The notes below the pieces were generated by a model. The model was given only the letters and a program-made list of their open reading frames with translations. It searched no databases and was not told where the DNA came from. This document shows, piece by piece, positions 9,095-18,523 of a stretch of 64,000 nucleotides of DNA (position 1 is its first letter; the number at the start of each line of letters is the position of its first letter). The position numbers were made by a program, and so were the translations under genes. The DNA comes from an uncultured Mollicutes bacterium (lineage in GTDB: Bacteria > Bacillota_I > Bacilli_A > RFN20 > CAG-826). Where the stretch lies: positions 117,083 to 181,082 of the forward strand of contig CAMESG010000002.1 in the NCBI GenBank assembly GCA_945936135.1, in the 5' to 3' direction.

Positions 9095-9778
9095 TTATTC
9101 TCCTTTCTTCGTGAGGTCGATCGGGGCTTTGACCTCGGGTTTGCTGAATTGGGTGCGAACCGGGGTGCGGAGCATGACGATGCTCTTCTTCGGTCCGGGG
9201 ACACCGCCTTTGACGAGGATGTAGCCCTTTTCGGCGTTGGTCTCGACGACGGTGATGTTTTGGACGGTCACTTGCTTCGGTCCCCAGTGGCCAGACATGT
9301 GTTTGCCCGGGATGATGCGGTTGTTGCAGCGGCCGTTGTTCGCAGCGGAGCCGATGCCGCGGTGATATCCAGAGCCATGTCCCTTCGGGCCGATGGTCAT
9401 GTGGTATCTCTTGATCGTGCCAGTGTAACCGTGTCCTTTGTTGTGTCCGATGACGTCGACGACGTCGCCAGCTTGGAAGAGGTCAGCGGTGAGGGTTTCG
9501 CCGATGGCCTTGCCGTAGATTTCGTCGCCCTTGAGCTCGTAGAGATGTTCTTTGGTCGCGACGCCGGCCTTCTTGTAAAGGCCAAGTTCGGGTTTGGTCA
9601 ATTTGCGCTCGGCTTTGTCTTCGTAGCCGACGATGAGCGCTTCATATCCGTTCTTCTCGGTCGTTCTCTTGTCAACGACGACGTTCGGGAGAACCTCGAT
9701 GACGGAGACGGGGTACATCGTCCCGTCAGCGGCGAAGACCTGCGTCATGCCGATTTTGCGTCCGATGATAGCTTTCAT
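9095..9778 (-). CDS. rplC: Ribosomal protein uL3
   Basis: 227 residues: MKAIIGRKIGMTQVFAADGT, the KGHGYTGTIKRYHMTIGPKGHGSGYHRGIGS segment that reaches the peptidyl-transferase centre (residues about 120-155), and GPKQVTVQNITVV. Complete and conventional. Confidence 0.98.
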   Translation of the reverse strand: MKAIIGRKIGMTQVFAADGTMYPVSVIEVLPNVVVDKRTTEKNGYEALIVGYEDKAERKLTKPELGLYKKAGVATKEHLYELKGDEIYGKAIGETLTADLFQAGDVVDVIGHNKGHGYTGTIKRYHMTIGPKGHGSGYHRGIGSAANNGRCNNRIIPGKHMSGHWGPKQVTVQNITVVETNAEKGYILVKGGVPGPKKSIVMLRTPVRTQFSKPEVKAPIDLTKKGE

Positions 9779-9795
9779 GATTTTGGTCCTCCTTC

Positions 9796-10107
9796 TTATA
9801 ACTTGATGTCGATGTCGACGCCGGAGGCAAGATCGAGCTTGCGGAGCGCTTCCATCGTTTCTTTCGTCGGATTGATGATGTAGATCAATCTCTTGTGGGT
9901 GCGGATCTCGAATTGCTCGCGGCTATCCTTACACACGAAGGTAGCGCGGAGAATCGTGATGACCTGCTTTTCGGTCGGGAGGGGGATAGGCCCCTTGACC
10001 TTGGCATTCGTTTTCGCGGCGACGCTCAGGATTTTCTCGACGGACTTGTCAAGGATTTCGTGATCGTAAGCCGACAAGCGAATACGAATCGCTTTTTCTT
10101 TCGCCAT
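9796..10107 (-). CDS. rpsJ: Ribosomal protein uS10
   Basis: First gene of the S10-spc operon. 103 residues: [52 protein letters not shown] and the ending [11 protein letters not shown]. Also known as the transcription antitermination factor NusE. AAGGAGG sits 6 bases before the ATG at 10107. Confidence 0.97.
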   Translation of the reverse strand: MAKEKAIRIRLSAYDHEILDKSVEKILSVAAKTNAKVKGPIPLPTEKQVITILRATFVCKDSREQFEIRTHKRLIYIINPTKETMEALRKLDLASGVDIDIKL

Positions 10108-10119
10108 GAATGTTCCTCC

Positions 10120-10179
10120 TTAATGTATTTCAGGCTTCTTGGCCCTTACTCCGTGTGAATTCCCCGATATCCCTTTCAT
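10120..10179 (-). CDS. Possible 19-codon leader ORF upstream of rpsJ
   Basis: An ATG at 10179 opens a frame reading MKGISGNSHGVRAKKPEIH whose TAA at 10120-10122 is the first three bases of the rpsJ ribosome binding site (TAAGGAGG). It lies entirely inside the transcribed leader defined by the promoter at 10239-10267. Only a weak AGG precedes its start, so it may be fortuitous; the exact meeting of stop and ribosome binding site is what makes it notable. Confidence 0.3.
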   Translation of the reverse strand: MKGISGNSHGVRAKKPEIH

Positions 10180-10238
10180 GACAACGCCTGTAGGTGTATC
10201 GGCAACCTCGCACTTCAACGCAAGCGCCAGCGTGTAAG

Positions 10239-10267
10239 AGCATACGCGGGGGCGCAGGATACGTCAA
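10239..10267 (-). promoter_or_regulatory. SigA-type promoter of the S10-spc operon
   Basis: On the minus strand TTGACG (10262-10267) and TATGCT (10239-10244) are separated by exactly 17 bases. An A/T-rich stretch with a near-palindrome (TTCGAATTATTCGAA, about 10278-10292) lies just upstream of the -35 and could serve as an UP element. Predicted start near 10232 gives a leader of about 125 nt before rpsJ. Confidence 0.85.
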
Positions 10268-10324
10268 CACTTTTTTATTCGAATTATTCGAAACTTTCAG
10301 AAATTATCGGATCGGTGGAAAACC

Positions 10325-10354
10325 GAAGAAAAATCGGGCCTGAAATCGCCCGAT
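10325..10354 (-). terminator. Intrinsic terminator of the queuosine operon
   Basis: Minus strand: 7-bp arms ATCGGGC / GCCCGAT (10348-10354 and 10333-10339) with an 8-base loop, followed by TTTTTCTT. It lies about 45 bases after the queH stop and ahead of the S10 promoter, insulating the two operons. Confidence 0.85.
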
Positions 10355-10398
10355 CTCTTCGAATGTTTCTCGAATTTTTGTGCACGTTGCACAAACTT

Positions 10399-11079
10399 TC
10401 AATTTTTTTCAGGGTCAATCTTGGGATTTTCGCGTTCCGCTTTTTCCTTCATTCTTTGCGCGTAGGAATACTCGCACCCGCAATAGTCCTGATTGTACAA
10501 ATCGTAATGGATTCGCATGGCGCGGCCGATCTCAATGCCGTTGTTTTTCTTGAAATCGCTATAGAAATACTTGCAATGAGGATGGTTGGCTTCCAGTTCT
10601 TGCCCAATCTTATTGAGGATCTGGCTGTTCTTCTGCCGAGAGATCGTCATCACCGTGCAGCAATAATCAAAGCCATGGGATTCGGCATAATCGTAGGCTT
10701 CCCCTATCCTTTTTCGGTAGCAGCGGAAGCAGCGCTCGCCTCCTTCTTTGAGGTTCGCGAATTCCCGCAAATCGGCCATATACGTTTGATGATCATACGT
10801 CGGTTCGATCAATTTCACGTCAAACCCGTAGTCTTTTTTCAAATCGAGCAAAAGTTTCTCCAATTCATTACGACGCCGCAAAAACTCCTCTTCCGGATAG
10901 ATATTGGAATTCCCGTAATAGATCGTGACGTCAAAATGAGGGCAAAGAAACGTCAAAGGAAAGCAGGAACAAGGACCACAGCAAGCATGCAAAAGAAGGG
11001 TGGGTTTCTTATCGGCAGGCAACTCCTTTAGCTCCTCTAGCGAAACCTTATAGTAGTTCTTCTTCCCAATGTAAGGCAT
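10399..11079 (-). CDS. queH: Epoxyqueuosine reductase QueH
   Basis: Last step of queuosine synthesis: reduces epoxyqueuosine in tRNA to queuosine, without B12 (unlike QueG). 226 residues of the DUF208 family: N-terminal LLLHACCGPCSCFPL with the paired cysteines, YYGNSNIYPEEEF, a second Cys pair in ERCFRCYRKRI (about residue 117), the SRQKNSQIL segment and the CGCEYS motif near the end. The Cys motifs carry an Fe-S cluster and metal site in characterised QueH. Its start abuts the queA stop with no gap. The oxygen-sensitive, B12-free enzyme fits an anaerobe. Confidence 0.93.
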   Translation of the reverse strand: MPYIGKKNYYKVSLEELKELPADKKPTLLLHACCGPCSCFPLTFLCPHFDVTIYYGNSNIYPEEEFLRRRNELEKLLLDLKKDYGFDVKLIEPTYDHQTYMADLREFANLKEGGERCFRCYRKRIGEAYDYAESHGFDYCCTVMTISRQKNSQILNKIGQELEANHPHCKYFYSDFKKNNGIEIGRAMRIHYDLYNQDYCGCEYSYAQRMKEKAERENPKIDPEKN

Positions 11080-12159
11080 TTACTCTCCTAACGCCTCGTC
11101 TTCCGCGTTGTCGTTATTTGGCGCGCCATAGATAAACATCGCGTCGCCGAAGGAGAAAAAGCGATAATCCGCTTTGATGGCTTCTTTGTAGCAATGTAAA
11201 GTCCATTTGCGTCCCATGAAGGCAGAAACAAGCATCACCAGCGTGGATTTTGGCAAATGGAAGTTGGTGATCAAGGCGTCAACAGCGAGATAATGGTAGC
11301 CTGGGGAGATGAAGATATCCGTTGCTTCGTGAACGGGAGTGAAGGCGCCATGCTTTTGAAGGCAGGATTCCAAGGTTCTTACCGAGGTGGTGCCGATCGC
11401 GATGATCCTGCGTCCTTCTTTTTTGGCAAGGTTCAAACGTTCCGCGGTATAGGCGTCAATCTCATAGGTTTCATGGTGCATGACGTGGTTTTTCGTATCC
11501 TGCACCTTAACGGGACGGAAGGTACCAAGGCCGATATTAAGGGTAATGTCCAAGACTTCAACGCCCATGGCTTTGGCTTTTTCAAAAAGCTCTTGCGTAA
11601 AATGAAAGCCCGCTGTCGGCGCGGCGGCGGAGCCCGGGACCTTCGCATAGACGGTTTGATAATCGTCTTTGTCTTCGCATTGTTTCTTGATGTAGGGAGG
11701 CAAAGGCATTAAGCCAAGCGAATCGAGGACCTCCAAGAAGATCCCTTCGTAGTGGAATTGCATGTGACGAATGCCTTCCGGGAGCACCTTGATGCAGGTG
11801 CAGCGTAGCTTGCCTTCGCCAAAAGAGCAGGTCGAGCCAACGCGCACCGAATGGGCATTGCCAACCAGGCATTCCCAGACGTCTTTCCCCTCATCTGGCA
11901 ATTCGTGGAGCAACAAAACCTCGACCTTTCCTTTGGTATCTTCCTTCACGCCGATCAAGCGGGCGGGGATAACCTTGGTGTTGTTGCGCACCAAAACGTC
12001 GCCCGGGCGAAGATAATCCAAAAGGTCATGGAAGACGCGATGTTCAAAAGTATGGTGTTCGCGATCGATCACCATGAGTTTCGCTTCATCGCGCTCCTTC
12101 AAGGGCATTTGGGCGATCCTATCTTCTGGCAAGTCAAAGTCAAAATACGAAATATCCAT
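11080..12159 (-). CDS. queA: S-adenosylmethionine:tRNA ribosyltransferase-isomerase
   Basis: Transfers and isomerises the ribosyl moiety of SAM onto preQ1-modified tRNA to give epoxyqueuosine. 359 residues, family length: DFDLPEDRIAQMPLKERDEAKL at the start, VLVRNNTKVIPARLIG, GTFRPVKVQDTKNHVMHHE and the FHLPKSTLVMLVSAFMGR signature near the end. Lies between tgt (2-nt gap) and queH, forming a three-gene operon. Confidence 0.96.
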   Translation of the reverse strand: MDISYFDFDLPEDRIAQMPLKERDEAKLMVIDREHHTFEHRVFHDLLDYLRPGDVLVRNNTKVIPARLIGVKEDTKGKVEVLLLHELPDEGKDVWECLVGNAHSVRVGSTCSFGEGKLRCTCIKVLPEGIRHMQFHYEGIFLEVLDSLGLMPLPPYIKKQCEDKDDYQTVYAKVPGSAAAPTAGFHFTQELFEKAKAMGVEVLDITLNIGLGTFRPVKVQDTKNHVMHHETYEIDAYTAERLNLAKKEGRRIIAIGTTSVRTLESCLQKHGAFTPVHEATDIFISPGYHYLAVDALITNFHLPKSTLVMLVSAFMGRKWTLHCYKEAIKADYRFFSFGDAMFIYGAPNNDNAEDEALGE

Positions 12160-12161
12160 GA

Positions 12162-13331
<1,170 letters not shown>

Positions 13332-13342
13332 GAATCGCAAAA

Positions 13343-13370
13343 GAAAAAACCACTCACCAGTAGCGAGTGG
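13343..13370 (-). terminator. Intrinsic terminator that overlaps the end of the kinase-like gene
   Basis: CCACTC / GAGTGG arms (13365-13370 and 13350-13355) are followed on the minus strand by TTTTTTCTTTT. The hairpin includes the last codons and TGA stop of the gene ending at 13354, so coding sequence doubles as terminator stem. Confidence 0.8.
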
Positions 13371-13938
13371 CCATCAATACCATGGTTTTATTGACTTCGG
13401 CTTCCGATAAGGTGGGAAGATCTTTGATATCGAAGCCCTTCCGTTCCAACAAGGCGCGCCCTTCTTTTCCAAGGAACCACGTCCTTAAGCCCTTCTTTTC
13501 AAATCGATTCTCATCGGTCAAAGGGTAATACTTGGTTGGAAGATAGAACATTTGGTTACCGCGAAGCATGAAGTTCTGCGGTTCCCAGTCCAAAGCGACG
13601 TTTGCGAATCTCGCGAAGCGATATAAAGCAAACAAGGCATCGAAGAAATTCTCGGGAAGTGGGCCTTTGCTGAGCGTGGTCAAACAATCGTCTTCCGGGA
13701 AGTAATCGTACACGATAACTTTCCGTTCATCGTCGTGATAGCACATTTTGGCCATGTTGATGCCCGCATGTTTCAAGGAACGATAATCCGATAAAGCCTT
13801 TTCGTAATCCTCACGGAAGATGCGAACAAAATAGGTTCTTCCACTCCAACTGGCAAAATAGGTCGTGTGATCGTGATGAGCAGCGACGACCTTCATCAGC
13901 GTGAAGCGTTTATTTTTGATTTGAACGACTTCTTCCAT
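13354..13938 (-). CDS. Uncharacterised protein-kinase-fold-like protein
   Basis: 194 residues, not recognised as a named family. The segment LDWEPQNFMLRGNQMFYLP at residues about 116-134 resembles the catalytic loop of aminoglycoside/Bud32/WaaP-type small kinases (D-x-x-P-x-N-F), and VRIFREDYEKALSDYRSL earlier resembles the region around a nucleotide-binding lysine and helix C. A full Gly-rich loop and DFG motif are not obvious, so activity is uncertain. A strong promoter lies 8 nt before its ATG with no ribosome binding site, again leaderless in appearance. It is monocistronic, bounded by its own terminator. Confidence 0.6.
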   Translation of the reverse strand: MEEVVQIKNKRFTLMKVVAAHHDHTTYFASWSGRTYFVRIFREDYEKALSDYRSLKHAGINMAKMCYHDDERKVIVYDYFPEDDCLTTLSKGPLPENFFDALFALYRFARFANVALDWEPQNFMLRGNQMFYLPTKYYPLTDENRFEKKGLRTWFLGKEGRALLERKGFDIKDLPTLSEAEVNKTMVLMATRYW

Positions 13939-13946
13939 GCGGAAGA

Positions 13947-13974
13947 ATTATAGCAAAAAAAGGGCTACATTCAA
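13947..13974 (-). promoter_or_regulatory. Promoter of the kinase-like gene
   Basis: Minus strand TTGAAT (13969-13974) and perfect TATAAT (13947-13952) with a 16-base spacer. Only 8 bases separate the -10 box from the ATG at 13938, which leaves essentially no 5' untranslated region. Confidence 0.75.
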
Positions 13975-14012
13975 AGAATGGAAAAGGCACGCAGAGCTAC
14001 TCCAAGAATATA

Positions 14013-15233
14013 TCAGCGCAAAATTTTTGCAAGCCCGCCTTCTGCGGTTTCCTTATATTCGCTCGAAAGGCTATCGCCCGTGAGCTTCATGGCGTCAACC
14101 ACATCGTCGAAACGCACCTTGTTTTTGCGCACCGGAGAGATGTGCCTTGCGAAAAGATAGCTCGCCGAAGCGCGAATCGCCCCAATGCCGTTGCGTTCAA
14201 TGCACGGGATGATTACATATCCATCGACTGGATCGCAAGAAAGGCCGAGGAAATGCTCCATCGCACATTCCGCGGCATATTCAATTTGATATAGGTTCAA
14301 GTCAAAGCAATAGCAGATGGCCGCGGCCGCCATAGAAGAGGCGGTTCCGATCTCTGCTTGGCATCCGCCAACGGATCCTGCGATCGAAGCATTATTCTTT
14401 ACTATGTTCCCAAACATGCCCGCGACGAACAAAGAATCGCGCAATTTGGCCAAGGGAATGCGGCGTTTTTGATGCAAATAATACAAACAAGCCGGCAAAA
14501 CCCCGCTGGATCCGCACGTTGGCGCCGTTACGATTTTCTCGCCGCATGCGCTAGATTCAGCGACGGCATAGGCATACGCGGACAGGGCGATTTCCTTTTT
14601 TCCGTCATGGTGCCCGAGCTTTTTTGAGGCCTCGTAGATCGCTTTCGCCGAACGGTTCAATTGGAGACGGGGGTTATTGTTCGCCGGGATTCTTCCTTCC
14701 GCGACCAAGCCCTTTTCCACACAGGAAAACATGTCCTTCAACATTTTCATTAGGTAATCATCGATATCCGCGTCTTCGTAATAACGACAGAGGTCTTTGA
14801 CGTCATTGACCCCAAGACGTTCCATCTCGGTCTTCATCTCTTCTAACGTTGAGAAGGGATAAACGTCCCTTTCGTTGACGCTTAGGTCTTCATCGCTATG
14901 GATTTCTCCGCCGCCAAGGGAGAGATATCGCGCGGTTTTCACCACTTGTCCTTCTTCGTCCAAAGCAACAAAATCCATCGTCAAAGGGTGTTTTACCTTT
15001 GTTTCGATATCGTAAATCACTTCAATATCCTCGTTTGGCAATGCCTCGCGAATTGCTTTCTCGCTTCCATGGCCTACGCCCGTCAAGGCCAAGGAGCCAT
15101 AAAAGGTCACGCGAATCTTGGAATAAGCGGTATCGCAAAAACGGGAAAACGCCTCAGCTGCTTCAAATGGAGCGATTGTGTGGCTAGAACTTGGGCCGGG
15201 GCCAAGACGATAGAGATTTCTCAGGCTTTTCAT
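14013..15233 (-). CDS. sdaA: L-serine dehydratase, iron-sulfur dependent, single chain
   Basis: Deaminates L-serine to pyruvate and ammonia using a [4Fe-4S] cluster. 406 residues combine the beta part (RLGPGPSSSHT at residues about 10-20, ALTGVGHG, SLGGGEIHSDED) with the alpha part (TAPTCGSSGVLPA, GSVGGCQAEIGTASSMAAAA, SCDPVDGYVIIPCIERN). The cluster cysteines in the alpha part are present. Fused as in E. coli SdaA rather than split as in Bacillus. Start preceded by GGAGAA. Typical of anaerobic amino-acid fermentation. Divergently oriented to the downstream P-loop kinase. Confidence 0.94.
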   Translation of the reverse strand: MKSLRNLYRLGPGPSSSHTIAPFEAAEAFSRFCDTAYSKIRVTFYGSLALTGVGHGSEKAIREALPNEDIEVIYDIETKVKHPLTMDFVALDEEGQVVKTARYLSLGGGEIHSDEDLSVNERDVYPFSTLEEMKTEMERLGVNDVKDLCRYYEDADIDDYLMKMLKDMFSCVEKGLVAEGRIPANNNPRLQLNRSAKAIYEASKKLGHHDGKKEIALSAYAYAVAESSACGEKIVTAPTCGSSGVLPACLYYLHQKRRIPLAKLRDSLFVAGMFGNIVKNNASIAGSVGGCQAEIGTASSMAAAAICYCFDLNLYQIEYAAECAMEHFLGLSCDPVDGYVIIPCIERNGIGAIRASASYLFARHISPVRKNKVRFDDVVDAMKLTGDSLSSEYKETAEGGLAKILR

Positions 15234-15300
15234 AAAGGTTCTCCATAATCATGAGGCGAGAAGGTTCGTTGGTCAACGTTCTTTTGCTACGCAAAAAGGG

Positions 15301-15329
15301 GTGGCAAGAGAAGGAAAGTAGAGTACCAT
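15301..15329 (+). promoter_or_regulatory. Candidate promoter of the P-loop kinase gene
   Basis: GTGGCA (15301-15306) and TACCAT (15324-15329), 17-base spacer. Moderate match; listed because the distance to the ATG repeats the leaderless spacing seen at other genes here. Confidence 0.4.
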
Positions 15330-15337
15330 ATCGCGGT

Positions 15338-15829
15338 ATGCGAACCTTCATTCTCCTCTCGGCGATCCCGGGATCTGGCAAATCCACTTGGGCAAAGCAA
15401 TACGCGAAAACGCATGCCAACACGAAAATCGTGAGTTCCGACGAGATTCGCCTTCGCGAATTCGGGAAAGTCGACGATTTTTCCCATGAAGCGGATCTTT
15501 GGAGAATGTTCCTTGAAGAAATCCATACAGACGGGAAAGACGAAGACGTCACGGTCATCGCCGATTCCACGAATATCACGAACCATTACCGTCAATATTA
15601 CGCCGAAGAGACGCCGGAGTTTGATCACAAGATCCTCGTTTGCTTCGACTTGCCCTTCCAGACCGCCTTGGCACGAAACAACTTAAGGACCGGCGATCGT
15701 GTCGTGCCCCAACACGTCATGGAGTCCATGCACAAGGATTTCGAAGCGCCCGATGAGACAACGTTGAAAATGTACGATGAATACCTGTTGATCGACAAAG
15801 ATTTTATCGCCGAAGAATTAAGGAAATAA
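15338..15829 (+). CDS. P-loop kinase-like ATPase (AAA_33/polynucleotide-kinase type)
   Basis: 163 residues from MRTFILLSAIPGSGKSTWAKQY: Walker A GSGKST at residues about 12-17, SSDEIRLREFG, IADSTNITNHYRQYY and a lid-like ARNNLRTGDRVVPQHVMESM. This architecture is found in T4 polynucleotide-kinase-like and zeta-toxin-related small kinases; the substrate cannot be told. A longer frame starting at 15251 adds 29 unrelated residues. The ATG at 15338 has no ribosome binding site, but GTGGCA-17-TACCAT ends 8 bases before it. Confidence 0.8.
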   Translation: MRTFILLSAIPGSGKSTWAKQYAKTHANTKIVSSDEIRLREFGKVDDFSHEADLWRMFLEEIHTDGKDEDVTVIADSTNITNHYRQYYAEETPEFDHKILVCFDLPFQTALARNNLRTGDRVVPQHVMESMHKDFEAPDETTLKMYDEYLLIDKDFIAEELRK

Positions 15830-15842
15830 GAGCCCAAAAAAG

Positions 15843-15874
15843 TTCCGTTCGAGTGTCTCCCGGACGGAATTTTT
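15843..15874. terminator. Bidirectional intrinsic terminator
   Basis: TTCCGT (15843-15848) pairs with ACGGAA (15864-15869). T-runs follow on both strands (ATTTTTG after it on plus, CTTTTTT on minus). It separates the convergent P-loop kinase and 8-TM protein genes. Confidence 0.8.
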
Positions 15875-15883
15875 GTGTTGTGA

Positions 15884-16864
15884 TTAATAGTTGTTCTCTT
15901 GAAGCGCCTTCTTCGGCGGGAAGAAGGTGAAATAAGCAACAAGCGCACCGAGCAAAATAACAAGTCCGCCGGTGATATAGCCCATGACGAAGAACTCTTC
16001 GGCTTCCGCGAATCTCGCGCCGTAGAGCTTGGCCATGAAGGAGATGTTGTACATCTTGCTTTCGTATTCAAGATGTTCAACAAGGGTTCCGCCAACCAAG
16101 GACAAGCCATTGAGGAGGACAAGCGTGGAGAAGAGGAAGGAATTGCTCTTGCGAACAACGCCGTGGTTTTCCGCGCCGCTATAGCCGAACAAGGCACCAA
16201 GAGCGACAATCGAGCAAACAAGCGGGCAAATCGCGAAGATGCCAGCTTTCGAAAGAACGGCATTCGAGTTGGCGAAGCTTCCGATGTAGGAAACGTTCGT
16301 AAGGAAGAGGACGCCGAAGACAAGAGCAACCGCCACGTCGATCGCGCCGATGCCACCAACGATCGAAAGCATGATCTTGTTGGTGTGTTCTCCTTCACCA
16401 TACATGTGGAGAAGCGGAACGTTCGAAGCGATGAGGGAGAGGATCGTAAGGATCACATAGACGACAATCGCGAAGGCGAGGTCGATATCTCCGCTCAAGT
16501 TCGTCGTGGTCAAGCGATAGAGAAGGATCGCATTGAGGAAGAAGAAGATCGAGAGAACGTAGCCAAGAGCAACGTAGCAGGAGAAGGTTTTGCGGACGAG
16601 TTCATCGTTGCCGCCTTTCAAGAAGGCGCCAACACTGAAGCAGAGGCCGACCGCCGAAACGATCGTGCCGGCAAGGCCCAAGGAGCCAAGCATCGCCGAG
16701 AGGCCAACGCCAATGGAAGGAAGGCTGATATCGGGCAACGGCTTACCGCCCAAGAGGTTAGGGGTCACAAAGAAAGCGAACCAGATGCCGAGGAAGGCAA
16801 AGCCTGCCAACAAAAGAGCGTTCACAATGATGTTGATAAAACGGGTGGATGAAGAATATTTCAT
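15884..16864 (-). CDS. Uncharacterised multi-pass membrane protein
   Basis: 326 residues with about eight hydrophobic segments, beginning NIIVNALLLAGFAFLGIWF and ending GGLVILLGALVAYFTFF, with short Lys-rich termini predicted inside the cell. No catalytic or transport motif was recognised; small residues (Gly/Ala/Ser) are abundant in the helices. Single gene with its own promoter (16918-16946) and a shared terminator. Confidence 0.75.
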   Translation of the reverse strand: MKYSSSTRFINIIVNALLLAGFAFLGIWFAFFVTPNLLGGKPLPDISLPSIGVGLSAMLGSLGLAGTIVSAVGLCFSVGAFLKGGNDELVRKTFSCYVALGYVLSIFFFLNAILLYRLTTTNLSGDIDLAFAIVVYVILTILSLIASNVPLLHMYGEGEHTNKIMLSIVGGIGAIDVAVALVFGVLFLTNVSYIGSFANSNAVLSKAGIFAICPLVCSIVALGALFGYSGAENHGVVRKSNSFLFSTLVLLNGLSLVGGTLVEHLEYESKMYNISFMAKLYGARFAEAEEFFVMGYITGGLVILLGALVAYFTFFPPKKALQENNY

Positions 16865-16917
16865 GATTTCCTCCGAACAAGCCTCACACGAAAAGCTTCG
16901 GCAAAGCGTCGAGCAAT

Positions 16918-16946
16918 ATTAAAGTCCATATCGCCGGTATAGTCAA
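16918..16946 (-). promoter_or_regulatory. Promoter of the 8-TM membrane protein gene
   Basis: Minus strand TTGACT (16941-16946) and TTTAAT (16918-16923), 17-base spacer, about 47 nt before the ATG. A GGAGGAAATC ribosome binding site follows in the leader. Confidence 0.7.
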
Positions 16947-16978
16947 TTTGTTTCTCTCTTTAGAGAGCGTTTCATCGA

Positions 16979-18523
16979 TCAGCGGCCGGAAAGCAAGGCT
17001 TCCACGGCATCCAATGCCCGTTCTGCGGATTTGAGGAGATTCCGCCCATCGTCATTGCGCGGAATCGCTTGATATACCCCGCGGGATGCAATGCTTTCTT
17101 CGGGCAAGATCTTGGCGGTGCCAAGCGTCGAAAAGCCGATCAAGACGTTGCCGCTTCTCGAAAGCAAAGGGAATTCTCGTCCGGCTTGATAAAGGCCTTG
17201 AACAAAGGCTTGATCAAGATCATTGGGCAAAAGGCGGTGCAAATTCATCAAATACACCCCGCCTTTATAGGAACTGTGAACGTCACCGAACAAAATGGGG
17301 TCTTTCTTAGAAAGGAAGTCACCAAGTGTTTCCGCCGGTGTGGCGTTTGGATATTCCTTTTTCACCGCTTGACTAAGAAATTTCCCACCGAAGGCAAGGG
17401 TCTCCTCTTGGGAATAGCGTTCCGCTTCCTCTTTTGTCAAAGCGATCGATACGCAAGCAATCGCGTTGCCGTTCCCAGACCAAGGATACTCGACAATCGC
17501 TAGATCAATAGAATTCGACGTCGTTGAAGCGTTGACCAAGGTAGCGTTTGGATAGACAAATTCCAATTCGATGTCTCGTCTAAGGTTGTTGAGAAGTTTC
17601 TTTTTGACAAAGAAGGGAGGATACCATCCGGTTCTTCCTCTTCCGTAATAAGCGTTTTCAAACTCCCTGCCGTTACATTCGATAAACAAAGCGAGTCGAG
17701 GCTTCGCTGGCTTCATCAAGAAGCGGAAATCGCTTGCGGTCATTAAGGATCGCTCCCCTGCGCCGCTAGCTAAGATCATGGCGCCAGTTTTCTGAGTCTT
17801 TCTGGTCCCGCCACCGAAATAAGTGACGGATTTCGGCCAACCCAAAAAGCGATCGACCGAGATGGCTTTCATGCCAAAAAGGATTTGGCCTCCCGCCGAG
17901 AGGATCGCTTGTTTCATCTTGGCACATACACGCTGAACATCTTCCGCACTCACGAAACGGAAATCTTCGATCTCGGGAAAATTTGACAAGCCAAGTTCAT
18001 GAAAAATCTGCAAAAGGTAATCGTTTTTGGTTGCATCCGAAATCTGCTCAATATAGCCGCCAAACATCGCAAAACCCCCGCCTTCTCCATTGCAATAATT
18101 AGATTCGTGAAGGATTTTCGCACGCAATTCCGAATAGATGCAGGTGTTTTTCCGCTTTGAAATCTCTTCGCCTTGTTCAAGGACAATGGGCTTAGCGCCT
18201 TGGCGAGCGAGGAGATAGGCAGCGAACAATCCAGTGAAGCCTGCACCTACAATCACAGGCGAGTACTTCTCATTAAATTTCGATAATTGATAGACGGGTC
18301 GACCTTCGAAAAACTTGATGTTCGTATTGCGGACAAATTCCAAGGTATCAACCAAGAAATCGTAAGAAATGGCGGGTTTGTTATGGGCGAGCACGAAACG
18401 GCGCTTCAAAACTTGAAAACGAAAGCCGGATTCGGATACACCCAAACGTTGGGCGATCAAAGAACGGATCTCTCGTTCTCCCGCTTGAAGAGGACAATAA
18501 AGACGGTCAACAAAGTACTGCAT
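16979..18523 (-). CDS. FAD-dependent dehydrogenase of the COG2509 type
   Basis: 514 residues. A short N-terminal module (LYCPLQAGEREIRSLIAQRLGVS) is followed by a Rossmann FAD-binding motif VIVGAGFTGLFAAYLLARQG at about residues 90-110, LEQGEEISKRK, and the C-terminal GNVLIGFSTLGTAKILPEE. Family members are predicted NAD-utilising flavoproteins of unknown substrate; the role here is not known. Overlaps the upstream flavoprotein gene by 17 nt, so the two are co-translated. Confidence 0.82.
   Translation of the reverse strand: MQYFVDRLYCPLQAGEREIRSLIAQRLGVSESGFRFQVLKRRFVLAHNKPAISYDFLVDTLEFVRNTNIKFFEGRPVYQLSKFNEKYSPVIVGAGFTGLFAAYLLARQGAKPIVLEQGEEISKRKNTCIYSELRAKILHESNYCNGEGGGFAMFGGYIEQISDATKNDYLLQIFHELGLSNFPEIEDFRFVSAEDVQRVCAKMKQAILSAGGQILFGMKAISVDRFLGWPKSVTYFGGGTRKTQKTGAMILASGAGERSLMTASDFRFLMKPAKPRLALFIECNGREFENAYYGRGRTGWYPPFFVKKKLLNNLRRDIELEFVYPNATLVNASTTSNSIDLAIVEYPWSGNGNAIACVSIALTKEEAERYSQEETLAFGGKFLSQAVKKEYPNATPAETLGDFLSKKDPILFGDVHSSYKGGVYLMNLHRLLPNDLDQAFVQGLYQAGREFPLLSRSGNVLIGFSTLGTAKILPEESIASRGVYQAIPRNDDGRNLLKSAERALDAVEALLSGR

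Noticed and set aside
8213..9883. 556-codon plus-strand frame opposite rplW-rplD-rplC
   Set aside because: Antisense shadow of three certain ribosomal genes; no ribosome binding site or recognisable domain.
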